A stretch of 64,000 bases of DNA from Mesotaenium endlicherianum (taxonomy: Eukaryota > Streptophyta > Zygnematophyceae > Zygnematales > Mesotaeniaceae). The position numbers and the translations under genes were made by a program. Every line of letters starts with the position of its first letter. The first letter of the stretch is position 1. Location: contig WELA01004839.1 of the NCBI GenBank assembly GCA_009602735.1, positions 251,099-315,098 on the forward strand. Direction: 5' to 3'. The notes beneath the pieces were generated by a model, which saw nothing but the letters and a program-made list of their open reading frames with translations, did not search any database and was not told where the DNA came from. Shown piece after piece: positions 10,275 through 21,973 of this stretch.

Positions 10275-12191
10275 TCAGCTGCTGCCAGTCATGATTGTTT
10301 CCACCAACCAAGTCATAGAGTGCTGCCCAATCATGTTGCCGAAAATCTTTGCAGCTTCATCTGACCCTACAGCACCGGCTATATGCCGAGCTATGGTGTC
10401 GCATATTTCAAGGCATTTGCCCTTCTCCACCGCAGTAGGCTCTTTGCAAACGGCGTCTCTTCCATGCATGTCTTTGACCATTCTTGGTCCACCTTCTATG
10501 AAGGCTCGGGATCCTGGATATGCTGTGAAGGTTGGCAATACCACCCTTGGCTGATCTGGTTCGTTGATGACACACTGTGGATAGGACTCCCTCTTGGCCA
10601 CTGGTCTGGTATGCACCGCCAGCGCCTCTTCCACTGTCAATGCCCTTGGTGACCGCCGTGTAATGTCCTCCATCTCTCTCAGAACCTCAATAGACATGCC
10701 ATTGGTCCAAAATATGCTGGCCATATGGGATAATCCTCCGTGCTTGGCGTCGATGATTAGCACATGATGGCCCAAAGTGGAGTCAAAAATCAACCATGGT
10801 TCTCCCAGCTTCATCTGCTTGCAATCCATTCCTGGATGCACATTCTCAATCACAAACACTGGTGGGTAGAAGTGCTGTCGTTCCCGCAGCATGCTGATGA
10901 TTTTCACCATCCATCCCCAGTGTTGTGCTCGTGGATCACTGAATCCCCTCCTATTTCCAGCTTGAGAAAACGGTTGACAAGGAAATCCAACAAAGATCCA
11001 GTCAATCCTGTAGCCATACAAGCCTTCAGGCTTCACATCAATAATGTTGCCTCCGTTGATGCGCTTGACGTAGCTATATGCGGGCACCAACCCTTGAAAA
11101 TGATGCATTTGCCGCATCTGATTCATGACTTCTTGGAATGTTAGAAAAGCGTGGTCATTGTTGTCCACATACAGGACTTTGGCCACTTGTATTCCTCGCT
11201 GGATCAATGCTATGGTCCCAGACCCAAGTCCGGCAAATAATTCCAACACCACTACTCCCCTTTTGCAAAAAGGATCTCCCATCCTGACAATGCCTTGCGG
11301 CAGCGGCTCAACTCCAGGCATCAGATTTGCAGTGGAGGTAACTGGGTAGGGTACTGGCAGCAACTCTTGCGGGCCGCAGTCCCTATTACTCACAGTTTCC
11401 AGCTGCTTCATGATCCGAGGTTGCCATACCAAGGGTGTTGACATGTTGATGCTCGTATAGCCTTCCTCTCTTTGCTTCATGATGTTGTCGCAGTCTTCTG
11501 GGTACCTGTCGTTAACGCAGCAGTCTAGCAATCCGTAGTTTGCTTCTCCTGTGCAAACCATCTTCACAGGAATTTCTCCTGCCGGCTGCCGATCTGTTGA
11601 CTGGTAAGTCACCCTCTGCTTTTGCAGATCAATGACCATACCCAAGGGAATCAGTGCTTCTGTTCCCGAGAGAACATCATAGTTCTCTGCCTCCGTCACT
11701 GTGCACTCCATGAGAAGTGACGCCTCTTTAGGTTTCCCTGGATTTACTATTATTTTCACAGGCTTGCGGGTAATTCCACAAGACTTTGAGACTTGTCTCG
11801 AGGCAGTTCTCAACTGGAAAGGACTCTCTTTGAGGTCCCTTGCCGTCAATCCTAGAGCTTTCACAACTCGCTTTCCCAAGATGACTGGCTGTGCGCCTGT
11901 ATCCAACAGAATGTTGGGAGCTGCCCAGTTATGGAAGATTAATGCACCATCCCTATTTTGCACTCTCACGGTGCTGAAATTGGTGGGCAAGGAGGCGCTA
12001 TTCGCACCTTCCTCAGCTATATCCAGCTGATGTCTGGCTTCTTCAACCGTGAATGGGTAAGTGATATGCAAATCAGCGAGAGAAAGCAAAGGAGCATGTT
12101 GGATCCGGTGTTCCACCAGGGCCTTCAGCTTCTCCAGCGAAAAACTAAATGTCTTATGCGTCCCGGGCTGGCTTGTCGTAGCTGCGAGATC
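10275..12191 (-). CDS. Retroelement aspartic protease fused to C5 cytosine DNA methyltransferase
   Basis: The N-terminal part holds a retropepsin-type active site (ILLDTGAQPVILGK). From about residue 288 of the open frame a C5-methyltransferase domain follows. It has motif I LELFAGLGSGTIAL (AdoMet site), motif IV GFPCQPFSQAG with the catalytic Cys, motif VI FVIENV, a motif VIII-like IDAKHGGLSHMASIFWTN, and motif X FGNMIG. The IDAK..H.A..FW.N pattern recalls DNMT3-type enzymes; that subfamily call is inference. Expected activity is 5-methylcytosine formation on DNA. All motifs read intact over ~600 codons although other domains of the element are ruined. The frame is the same as gag, separated by TGA-AAA-TGA (12200-12192). 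Retrotransposon-borne cytosine methyltransferases are known from dinoflagellates and a charophyte. Confidence 0.88.
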   Translation of the reverse strand, partial: DLAATTSQPGTHKTFSFSLEKLKALVEHRIQHAPLLSLADLHITYPFTVEEARHQLDIAEEGANSASLPTNFSTVRVQNRDGALIFHNWAAPNILLDTGAQPVILGKRVVKALGLTARDLKESPFQLRTASRQVSKSCGITRKPVKIIVNPGKPKEASLLMECTVTEAENYDVLSGTEALIPLGMVIDLQKQRVTYQSTDRQPAGEIPVKMVCTGEANYGLLDCCVNDRYPEDCDNIMKQREEGYTSINMSTPLVWQPRIMKQLETVSNRDCGPQELLPVPYPVTSTANLMPGVEPLPQGIVRMGDPFCKRGVVVLELFAGLGSGTIALIQRGIQVAKVLYVDNNDHAFLTFQEVMNQMRQMHHFQGLVPAYSYVKRINGGNIIDVKPEGLYGYRIDWIFVGFPCQPFSQAGNRRGFSDPRAQHWGWMVKIISMLRERQHFYPPVFVIENVHPGMDCKQMKLGEPWLIFDSTLGHHVLIIDAKHGGLSHMASIFWTNGMSIEVLREMEDITRRSPRALTVEEALAVHTRPVAKRESYPQCVINEPDQPRVVLPTFTAYPGSRAFIEGGPRMVKDMHGRDAVCKEPTAVEKGKCLEICDTIARHIAGAVGSDEAAKIFGNMIGQHSMTWLVETIMTGSS

Positions 12192-12197
12192 TCATTT

Positions 12198-14147
12198 TCA
12201 TCCAGTGATCCGGAAAGTCTGAGGAAGCTTCCCAGCATTCCTTGGCACCAGACGGTTGTGATCTGCTTGCTCGGCAGCCGTTGCGTCCACAGCCTTTTCA
12301 GGCATCAGCTTCTCGCCTTTGCAGACGGTCTTTTCTGCAATATCTGCATCATAGAAGACATTGGGCGCGTTTAGTTTCGCAAATTGAGCTTTTAACTCAG
12401 CGATTTCTGCACTCATAGCTTCAGACTTTTGGTTACCCTTGCGGTTACCAGAGCCACCCTTTTCTTTCTTTTTTTCCTCGTCGGCCTCTTTCATGGCAGT
12501 ATTTGCCCATGGCGGTTTCAAATTTGGATTGTTAGACCAGCACTTATCTTCTGAATGTCCCTTCTTGCTGCAATGTGCACATATCTGCGCCTTGCTAGCA
12601 GATAGTTGCTTAGCATCTGGGTACGGACAATCCCTCTTCTGATGTCCTGATTTCCCGCAATTCCAACAACTCTCTGTTGTTTCAGCAGTGTTGGCATGCT
12701 TAGCAAAGTTATTGAAAGACCCGCTCTTCTTCTTAAACTGGAAATTAGAGCTGTTGGCCTTAGGCGGAGAGGATTCCTTCCTCCTCTCAGGAGCCATAAG
12801 CATCCTGGAAGCCTCTTTGTACCACACTTTACCTTCTTCGACATTGCGTGCTATTTCAGCCGCCTCGTCAATGTCCCAGTCAATCCCGTGCTTTGCGGAC
12901 AGATGTGGCCTGAGTTCACGATCTGTTTCCTTGCCCAAGCACAACGAAAACTTGTCAGCCACTATTCTGGGCTCGTATATTTTTGCCTTTTCGGCGAGGT
13001 CTACCAATCTAGATTTAACCTCCATAACTGTCTCGTTCTTCTGACGAACAAAATGCACATAACGGTGCACCTTGAGACTGCGATCCTCTGGGAATTGTGC
13101 TTCAAGCAACTTAAAGAAACGACGCAGACAATGCTCGGGATCTAGCTGGTCATCCCCAGCCCCCATATCCTTACAACAGCTAGCCAAGGCTTGCGCATAG
13201 CTTGCCTCTGTCGTGGCGCTATCGCCTTGCTGACCCTGAAGAGGTGCAGCTCTGCGTGTTACTTGTTCCTGAGCATTAGCAATCTTTTCAGACAATTCTG
13301 CATACACCTTTCGCAATTCTGCGACAGAGCCGGCATCATCGTTCTGAGTAGCAGCCCTTTGCTGACCCTCAGTGAGTTGCCTCATGGCCTCTGTTAATTC
13401 TTGTGTTAGTGCAGCTAAGTCTATGCTCTCAACAGGTGCAATTGTCACTGTTCTTCCTAGAGATAAAGCAGACATTCGGACTTTTGCAGCCTCTTTCTAG
13501 ATTTTCAAATCCCTTGCCCTTTTCTGTTCTCCAAACGCCCATTTTTGGGTGAGATCCTCATCCTTCCGGAATTGGCGATATAGCAGCAGGGCATCCTTGT
13601 CCAAGTACTGGACCAAGCCCATAAATGCGACAGATTGCGTATAAAAAGAATCCTTCCGAATCTTCTCAAAGAATTCTGCCCAATAGATCTCATCAAACTC
13701 TTCAAAAGTGAGACCGTTTTCGCTGGTTCGTCCGCTAAAACACTTTGCAGACAGCTTGAGCTTAGGATTTTCATCCTGATCATCCTTGGCCATTTTGAAC
13801 GGTGACCAGGACTCACTGACTCTTCCCCACACGTCTTGCTCTCTGCCCAAATCAGGTGCAAAGGCTCGGGTGTTATCCGGGTTCTCACCGCTTGCGGAGA
13901 TATGACGAGACTCGTCTCTCGACGGTTGCTCACTCCACCGGTTGTCAGTATGCTCAGACGTCTCACTTCCTGGTACACTCTGGCTAGAATCAGAACCTTC
14001 TGCAGGCTCCACAGAGAGGTAGAGTCTTCCACTCCTCAATTGCATATACAGTTGAATTTCTCCGGGTCCCCTTCCAGGTTGAACATCGGCAGCCTTCACA
14101 GGCCTCAATCCCCAACTGACTTGAGAATTCTTGTTCACCTGAACCAA
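12198..14147 (-). pseudogene. Ty3/gypsy Gag with two CCHC zinc knuckles
   Basis: The frame encodes an acidic N-terminal region and a capsid-like helical stretch (about 13145-12850: DPEHCLRRFFKLLEAQFPED, then RYVHFVRQKNETVMEVKSRL). Two nucleocapsid knuckles follow: CWNCGKSGHQKRDC near 12650 and CAHCSKKGHSEDKC near 12560, in a Lys-rich context. Gag packages the RNA. An in-frame TAG at 13497-13499 splits the frame. The stop TGA at 12200-12198 is followed two codons later by a second TGA, after which the protease frame is open in the same phase. No clear ATG near 14147; the true start is unresolved. Confidence 0.85.
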
Positions 14148-14165
14148 TCAACAGGTTCTCAGAAG

Positions 14166-15373
14166 TAGGACAGAAGCGTCTTACTTCCACACAGGCTTTC
14201 ACCCAAGTTGAGGGTTTACAGAATGAACAAGTTTTGTGGTTTGCAGAAATCACGTCTAAGCAGCTTAACAGGCAATGCCAGATTAAGAGAAAGTTGCCCT
14301 TCAAGGCTTTCGCTTAACTCCCACAAGTCACAGCTTACAAAACTCTGAAACTGCACATCTATGCTGGCCTGGTCTGAGCTCTTCACTCAACACCGCGCCT
14401 TAACAACTCTTAATGCTCGGCTGGGCTCACTCAGTTCTTCACTGAGAGCTTTACTTGTTAAGACTACTCTTGCTATCAGCAATTTGACAATTGAGACTTC
14501 TGAGAACCTGGAAACTAACACAGCACTCACCATTTTAAGTGACCCTCGTACGCTTGTGGCGTTTGACCCAAATCTGTGCTAATCTCCTCACAAATTCTAT
14601 TGTGCAGCTCTCTACTTTCTACCAGCGAGCTCCTCTCTTGGGAACTCCTGAGGTCTAACCTTCCTATGATACACTTAGGAAGAAATCTTCCAGCGTCGGC
14701 AGAAGCGTGGCGTCTTGGCTCTTTTATGGCCTTGGGAACTCCTTCTTCTTCTTCAGCTTCCTTTGACAACAATGCGAGCAAGAATGAGGCAGCTTCAGGC
14801 AGGACTCGTGCCTTTCACAGGCACCACACATCATCCTCTCTCGAGAATGCCAGTGCTTAGTCACAGTGCTTAGCTTGCATGCCGTCCTTACCTAGCAGCT
14901 CTCACACAGCTTAGGAGTTGTCGTTCAGCATGCATGCATGCCTTGGGGTTGTCGCGCGTGACTGCTTAGCCTTTCAACTGACAATCATACCTATGTGGCT
15001 GGCTGGCAGCATTTAGGATGAACGCTCAAGCCGTGACTAGTCACCTGAGGGTCTTGGCCGAGGTGGCACACAACGCCTCTGCAACATTCCTGCTGTACTT
15101 GGCTTAGATAGCCTATTGATCAGTACCTTTCCAGACACTTGCTGGTTCCATACCCCTAGCCTTTCGGCTGATTACTCCGTCCAAATCCCCATCCATCCCT
15201 GGGTGTGGGTTTGACGTGTCGTGACCACTTTGACAGTGATAACGACTTTGACATGACCGCTGATTGAGATAACTCGGACCTTTGGTCGGTGAGTCAACAC
15301 TGACTTCCCGTACCTGGGCGGCCGTGGCTTGCGCTGTGCGTGCGGCACCGTCAAGTGGATAGCAATTGCGACA
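14166..15373 (-). repeat. 5' LTR of the methyltransferase element, missing its first ~340 bp
   Basis: It begins (plus strand) TAGGACAGAAGCG and matches 3673-3961 plus 6053-6949 until GCGACA at 15373, then similarity stops within the palindrome CGACAGCTGTCG of the full LTR. The missing part is present at 3331-3671. It preserves the empty PiggyBac-like target TTAA at 14458-14461. The 39 bp from 15374 to the transposon edge are unrelated flank. Confidence 0.85.
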
Positions 15374-15407
15374 TCAACAGGTGGTTAAAAATATTTTTGT
15401 TAGAGTG

Positions 15408-15412
15408 ATATG
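15408..15412. repeat. Left target-site duplication ATATG
   Basis: ATATG abuts the first base of the left TIR (CCAACCC). The same five bases follow the last base of the right TIR at 40384-40388. Confidence 0.7.
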
Positions 15413-15717
15413 CCAACCCATCCTCTCAATCTAAATCGATTATTTTGCCAAAAAACCATTTTGCTAAATCGAGTTGTTCGCGATTTGACCTGCCACCAAA
15501 TCGCGTTTTTCGCCATTTCGGTGTAAAGGCGTGAGGTAGCTGCCTTCGATCCTCTGAGCCACTCTGAGCCCGCACGGTTGCCTCGTGCAGCGTCAAAATT
15601 TCGTACGCGTAAGTTTTCAAAGAGCGTGCGAATAAATGCCTGCGTTCCCACCCAAATCTGCCCAAATTCACCAATTTAGTTCTCGCTAGCATTTCTTTCT
15701 GCGTAGCCCGCTTGCTG
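15413..15717 (+). repeat. Left terminal inverted repeat
   Basis: It is the reverse complement of 40081-40383 with about five substitutions or 1-bp indels in ~300 bp; weaker similarity continues ~20 bp inward. It contains short inverted AAATCG motifs, including a pair CGCGATTTG...CAAATCGCG around 15478-15504 separated by ~9 bp, plausible transposase-binding sites. It lies 172 bp upstream of the transposase ATG and therefore probably carries its promoter. Confidence 0.95.
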
Positions 15718-15888
15718 TTTCCAAATGGCCGCCTCAGGTAACAGTCTTTTTAAGGTGTTAGCACTGTTTAGCCCGCCGGATCAAAACTTGTAGTATATTC
15801 ATTGTGGTTTGCTCTCGCACATTTCTAGTTACATGTGGTTAAAATCACTTCGTATTTGAGATTGGGTGGGAATCCAGCAAGTATCAAT

Positions 15889-18800
15889 ATGTCGAATTCT
15901 TCTCATCTTTCCAGAGACACCAAGAGCTCAAGCCCAACCTCTAGTTTTACATCAACATTTTCACCGGGCCCGAGTGTTCGATCGTTTAGGAGAACCAATA
16001 ACTGCGATTTATTTGGCAACCGTGTTCCTAGAAGTATAGCCAGAGATCGTGTTTCAGAGCGAGAGAGAGCTCAAGCAAATTGCCCGGTGAAAAAGAGGAA
16101 GAATGTCTCTCGCGAGGCTATTGGTAGAGGGGATAGTGGTTTTAGAGGAGAGAGCAGCAGGCCTCTTGTAGCTCCCTTTGGCCAGAGACCTTGTACTTTC
16201 CAACCTTCTAATTATGAATGGGGTGTAGAAGGTGGGCGTGAGGATATTCTGGAAGGTCTTGAAGAACCTGATGAGATTGATGGTGAAGTGGAGAAAGGTT
16301 CTTCTTTTGCTAGAGTTCGTGATTGGCAAGAGCAATGTAGAACAGCTCACAAAGCATTTCTTGACGCCAGGCCCGTGCTAGGGCAGAAAATCATAGAAGC
16401 TCATGCTGTCCCAAACAACAAAATGCAGTGCAGCAGAGGTGGGACTGGATGCTTAGGCACTGCTGAGGTAATGTGTTTAGGTTGTGAACACTTGGAAGTA
16501 GAAAGATTCCTTTGTGGCATGTGCAATGAAACTGTGCACAGTTTTGCACATTTTCACAAAAGACGAGTGTGGAACGATGGCTATTGGGCACCTATTGGTC
16601 CAGATACAGGTATAAGAGATGGCAAGTTCTGTAAGTTGGACAGGTGTTTTATGACCAAACCCAGCATATGTTGTCCTTCTTGTAGAAAGAAGGATTGGGG
16701 CCCTGCCATATGCACCAAGTTCGACCTCATATTTGTCAACATGAACGGTCGTTATAACTTCAAGAAAGTAAGATTCATTGCTGACCTTGTTTTCATAGTG
16801 ATAATATTTTGTTGCCTCTCATTTAGCTTCATTATTAATGTATGAATCTTCTTTGACACAAGGTTTACCATATGCTGCTGTTGACATGTGCATATGTGTA
16901 CCATATATGCTGTCCTATCTGGCAGGGTAGTTTTGCTTGTGGTTTGTGTAATGAACTCTATGTGCAAACGTCTGTAGACACCATTGGTTTTGGTGCGTTC
17001 CCTGGTACAACTACAAACTTTGAGACCGCCTATGATCAACACATGTTCTTTATTTGCGATAAGTTGAGCAAAACTTCTCCTGGTACCTCTTTGGGAGCCT
17101 TTGTGAAAGTATTGGAGGCGGCAGGCAAAGAGGAGGGCAGAGTGAGTACATATACATACTCATTTCTCTTTGGTTACGCACACCGTATTGTTTCTTGTTA
17201 AGCTTTAAGCTGACAGGTGTTACTCTTTTGAGGCGTGTATTTGCCCTTTGAAGTGTATAGTGTGTAGGCTTGTCGAGTGGGTTTGTATGTATTTGTGGGG
17301 AATGCATCATGTCCATGCATATAATTATCATTTTCATAAGTTGTGTGTTTGCTTGACCAAAAAAGAGATGTGCTTAATAAGTTTTTATTTATCCATTTGA
17401 TTTTGTTATGGAATAAGCATGTTCTCGTGTGTGTCTATGTATTATTGCATGCGCATGAGTTATTGCATGTGCATTGTATTTGGGCGTGAGAGGGATGCAA
17501 TTGGGGGTAATTGTAAAAGTATTCTGGTTGGTGTGTGCGCTTGTGTGTGTGTGTGTGCCCATGTGTGTGTGTGTGTGAGGGGGAGGGGGTGGGAGGAGAG
17601 TTGTTTTGGGTTTGGTGTAGGGTTCAGCTTGAGCTCATGTATTGCTAAGTATGGTCTTTCGTGTGTGCCTGTGTTTGTTGGGTTCAAGGCAGCTCTTCCC
17701 GATACATGGTTGTAGGCACGTTTGTGTCTTCATGTGCGTGTGTGGGTAGTATGGCGCGTATGTTGTCTTTTGCTTAGGGTGCAAGGACCTGTACCTTTTG
17801 TAGGGTGAGTTTTAGCGCTTGTTGTGTAAGCGGTTGGTATGTTGATATGGGCGTCTGGTGTGTGCGCTTGTGCGTGCGTGTGCCTTTGCGTTTGTGCGTG
17901 TGTGCATGTTGTTATGGGGGGCGGGTGGGGGGGTTTGGGTATGTGTTTGGGTGTGATTTAGGGTTTAGCTTGCCCACTTGTATCCCTGGCTTGGGTCTTT
18001 CTCTCGTGCGTGTGTTTGTTGGATTTAGGGCAGCCCTTGCTGACTGAGGGTTGTAGGGACGTGTGTGTCTTCATGTTTGTGTGTGGGTGGCTAGGCGTGT
18101 ATGTTGTCCTCTGCTTAGGGTTCAAGGACCTCATGGGTGAGTTTTTGTGCTTCTGTGTAAGCCTTTGTAACCTGATTTGGGTGTGGGTTTTTTGTGCTGT
18201 GCATGCGTTTCCGTGTGTGTGGAGGGGGGTGGGGACTGGGTCGATTGAAGGTTTGCTTGAGCGCTTGTATTGCCGCCTTTGGACTTTGTCATGTGCATGT
18301 GGTGGCAGGGCTGGGGGCAGATTTTGTTGATCTAATGTTTAGGGACGTGTGTGTTGATTTGTGGATATGTGGTTGAAGGTTTTGATTTTGGGTTGGGCTC
18401 AGCTACAGCACCTGTATTGCTGCTTGGTCTATGTCTTGTGCGTGTGGTTGTTTGGTTTACAAGACATTTTGCTCATTTAAGATTTAGGAACGTGTGTCTT
18501 GGTGCGAGCGTGTGGCTGAATATGTGTTCATGCGTGCGTGTGCATGTGTGCGTGTGTTTTTGCGTGTGTTTCCGTGCGCGCGTGTGTATGTGTGTGTATG
18601 CTTGTGTGCGTGTGTGTGTTTTTGTGATGTGTGTGTGCGTGTATATGTGTGCGCGTTAGTGCGTGTGTAGGGTGTGCGTGTGTGCATGCATGTGTGTGCG
18701 TGCGAGCTTTTTTGAATGTGTGTGGGATTGGCTTGCCAATATAAGTCTTTGTGCTTTTGTATGTGAAGGTTTAACGTGTATGCCAAGGTTTAACGGTTTA

Positions 18801-21800
18801 AGGCTTGTGCGTGTGCGTGATTCTGAATGTGTATGCGTGTGTGCGGAGTGTGAGTGTGTGTGCACGTGTGTGTGTGTGTGTGTGCGTGTGTGCGTGTTTG
18901 CATGTTTTCGCGTGCTTGTGTGCGTGCGTGCGTCCCTGTGTGTGTGTGTGTGTGTATGCGTGTGCTTGTGTGTGCTTGTGTGTGTGCGTGCGCGTGCATG
19001 CGTGTGGCGTGCGTCCCTGTGTGTGTGTGTGTGTGTGTGTATACGTCTGCTTGTGTGTGCTTGTGTGTGTGCGTGCGCGTGCATGCGTATGGCGTGCGTC
19101 CCTGTGTGTGTGTGTGTGTGTGTATGCGTGTGCTTGTGTGTGCTTGTGTGTGTGCGTGCGCGTGCATGCGTGTGTCGTGCGTGCTTGTTTGTGTGTGTGT
19201 GTGCGTGCATGCGTGTGTCGTGTGTGCTTGTGTGTGTGCATGCATATGTTTGTGTGTGCGCGTGTGTGTGCGCGTGTGTGTGTGCGCATGTGTGCGTGAG
19301 TGTTTTGCGGGAGTTTACGTGCTGTGTGCGTGTGTATGTGTGCATGTGTGCATGTGTGTGTGTGTGTGTGTGTGTATGTGTGTGTGTGCGTGCGTGCGTT
19401 TTTGTAAGTGCGTGTGGTTGGATTGCCAATGTCAATCGTCCCGCTTTTGTATTTAAAGAATTAATGGTTTAAGGTGTGTGCGTGTGCGTGTGCGGTAGGG
19501 TGTGTGTGTATGTGTGTATTGCGTGTGTACGCGTGTGCATCTGTGCTTGCGTGTGCGTGCGTGTATGTGTTTGCGTGGTTGTGTTGGGGGGGAGGGGGGG
19601 TTGGGTTTTGTTTGCAATTCAACTGGAATCTGGCCTCGTGTGCTCATAGAGTTTGTGCCTCAAGTAACTTTGTGACTAATTTATGGTTGGACTTTGTCAG
19701 GTGGATGTCATAAACAAAACTGGATTTGCTACTGCATACCATGAGTGGTGTATGGCTGTTTTCGAAGTGAAGTTTGTCAAAAAGCATCGTAACGGCTTCG
19801 ATTGTCCATCGTGTAAGGACAGCCAGCATTCGTGTATGGTGGATGGGAATAAGAAGCTCTACAGGTACCTTCACGTTACCCTCTGCGTTATAAGCTTTGT
19901 GGTCAGCATCTTCTACCTTTGTGTATGTGTCAGTATTTCACTTTATTGTTACCATGTTATCTTTAATGTGTGGTGTACACGTTGCTGGTGCAGGATTTGA
20001 TTTTTGTTTCATGTATCCAGTATTGTGTTTCATAAATAATTTTCTACCTACAAAATCAATTCCTTGTGTAACATGTTGTTCACACGTCATATAATCCTTT
20101 TCATGCTTTTTCATGCTTCTTGTAGATGGCACCGAGACTTTCATCCTTATCTTTCTAGCTATTACGAAGAGGCCTTATTTTTCGATGATGCCAAGGTGAA
20201 ACAGTTCATTGAGAATGTTGATAAGGCTCTAGGAAACGATTATAAAAAGCCTGATGCAAAATGCGGCAGCACTGCATTCAAGGCTGCTCGTGATTGTACC
20301 TCTGCTTTCAAAAACCAGTGGGAGACGGGAATAGTAATGTGTTGCTGTAGACATCAATTTGTACAGAAGGTTGTGAATATGGTGAATTCGGGAGAAAGAT
20401 ACGGGTATGCTTTGTATCTTGATATGAAATTTATGAGAGGGGCCAAGGTTGAAAGACTTTTTGAAGATGTCGTATGCAAGTATTGGCCTTGGAGAACAAA
20501 GGTGCACAAGGAACTTGACATCCGTGATGATTCTTTGATGAAGTTTGGACTAAACATCATGCACGGGAAACTACATTCCTGGCCATGTCAAGTCAAGTAC
20601 GGAGAAAGATTGCAAAAGGGAGCCGCAGGTGGTTCAGGCGAAGATATGGAGCAGGTTTATGCCCATTACTCAAGGTTTGGTCCAACCAAGAAGGGGATGG
20701 GTGCTGCTCGTAAGTTAATCTGCCTGTACAAAATCTTACTTAAATTGCCTCCCAGCTTCATTCCTTGTGACATTCTGTTCTGACATTATGCAGCTTTGTG
20801 CTATGCTGCTTCTAATTTCTAACTTGTACATATTTCGTTGCAGGAAGAGTCGATACTCTCACTGAAGTAGGACTGGCTTGGAATGAAGAGAAGCAACTTG
20901 ACCTGCCCGACGCCTTGATTAAGAGGTGCATACTTGCCCGTATCTTTCAAATGGGTACTCGTGTGTGCATGTGCATGTACGAATTTGTTTTGTTTTGTGC
21001 GTGTGGCTGGCTGTCTAATTTGAGTCTTGTGTGGTTGTCAGGGTTTAAGAGTTTAGGGTTGAAGGTGTGTGCATGTGCGTGTGCATGTGTGCATCTGTTC
21101 ATGTGCGTACATGTGCATGCTTGTGTGTGCATGTGCGCGTCTGCGTGCGTGTGCGTGTGTGCGTGCACGTGCATACGTTCGTGAGCGTGTGTGTGTGCGC
21201 GTGTGTGCGTGTGCATGTGTGTGGGTGTGTGCGTGTTTATTTGATGTTTGCGAGTGTGTGTGTATGTGTGTGTCTTTATGCGCATGGGCGTGTACATATC
21301 TTTGCACATGCTTGTGTGTATATCTTCGTGCGTGTGTGTGCATGTGCGAGCTTGTTTTCGTTCGTGCATGTGGCTGGCATTCTAATGTGAGCTTTTGTGC
21401 ATTTGTATCATATATGTTCAAGGTTTTAGGATTTCAGGTTAGGCTTGAAGGTTTGTCACGGGGTGTGCGTGCGCGCGTGTTGCGTGTGACTGTTTGCGTG
21501 TGTGTGTGTGAGTGTGTGCGTCTGTGCGTGTATGCGTGTGTGTGCGTGATTGTGTGCGTGCGGCAAGTGTGTGTGTGTGTGTTTGGTGCGTGCGTGTGCG
21601 TGCGTGTGTGCCTGCGGTGTGTGCATGTGCGAGCTTCATTTTGTATGTGCATGAGGCTGGCTTGCTAATCTGAACTCCTTTGCCTTTACATGTTAGGGTT
21701 TGAGGGTTTAAGGTCACGGTTAAAGGTGTGTGCAGTGTGTGTGCGTTTGAGCATGTTGCGTGTGACTGTGATCGTCTGTGTGCGTTTGTGTGAATGTGTG

Positions 21801-21935
21801 CGTGTGTGCGTATGTGTGTGTGTGTGCGCGTGCTTGTGCGTGCATGTGTGCGTGTGCGTGTGTGGGGTATGTGTGTGTGTGCGTGTGTGTGTGTGTGTGT
21901 GTTTGTTTGTGTGTGTTCTTGTGTGCGTTGTATAT

Positions 21936-21973
<38 letters not shown>

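Larger units (their letters stand above)
3331..15373 (-). mobile_element. Ty3/gypsy element with a DNA methyltransferase, circularly permuted LTRs
   Basis: Reading on the minus strand: LTR 14166-15373 (lacking its first ~340 bp), gag, aspartic protease, C5 DNA methyltransferase, charged linker, partial integrase, PHD, polypurine tract 7296-7306, then a complete LTR (3673-7295, interrupted by a PiggyBac-like insert), then one more LTR piece (3331-3671). That extra piece is exactly the part missing from the other end. No reverse transcriptase or RNase H is recognisable. LTR length is about 1.53 kb; the minus-strand LTR starts TGTAAGGG. The unit is non-autonomous and carries several in-frame stops. 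Confidence 0.85.

Noticed and set aside
15374-15412. KDZ element inserted inside the retroelement LTR
   Set aside because: LTR similarity ends at 15373 and 39 bp of unrelated sequence separate it from the transposon edge; the missing LTR part is at 3331-3671, not beyond 40388.
18484-19472. Long Thr/His- or Cys/Val-rich open frames on both strands in TG/CA arrays
   Set aside because: They are translations of dinucleotide-type satellite in several frames at once; no domain, and most lie in introns of the transposase gene or in the matching CA array at 35.6-38.0 kb.
21040-21065. Interstitial telomere repeats (TTTAGGG-like)
   Set aside because: Only one or two degenerate units occur per spacer, inside the TG satellite; there is no array.
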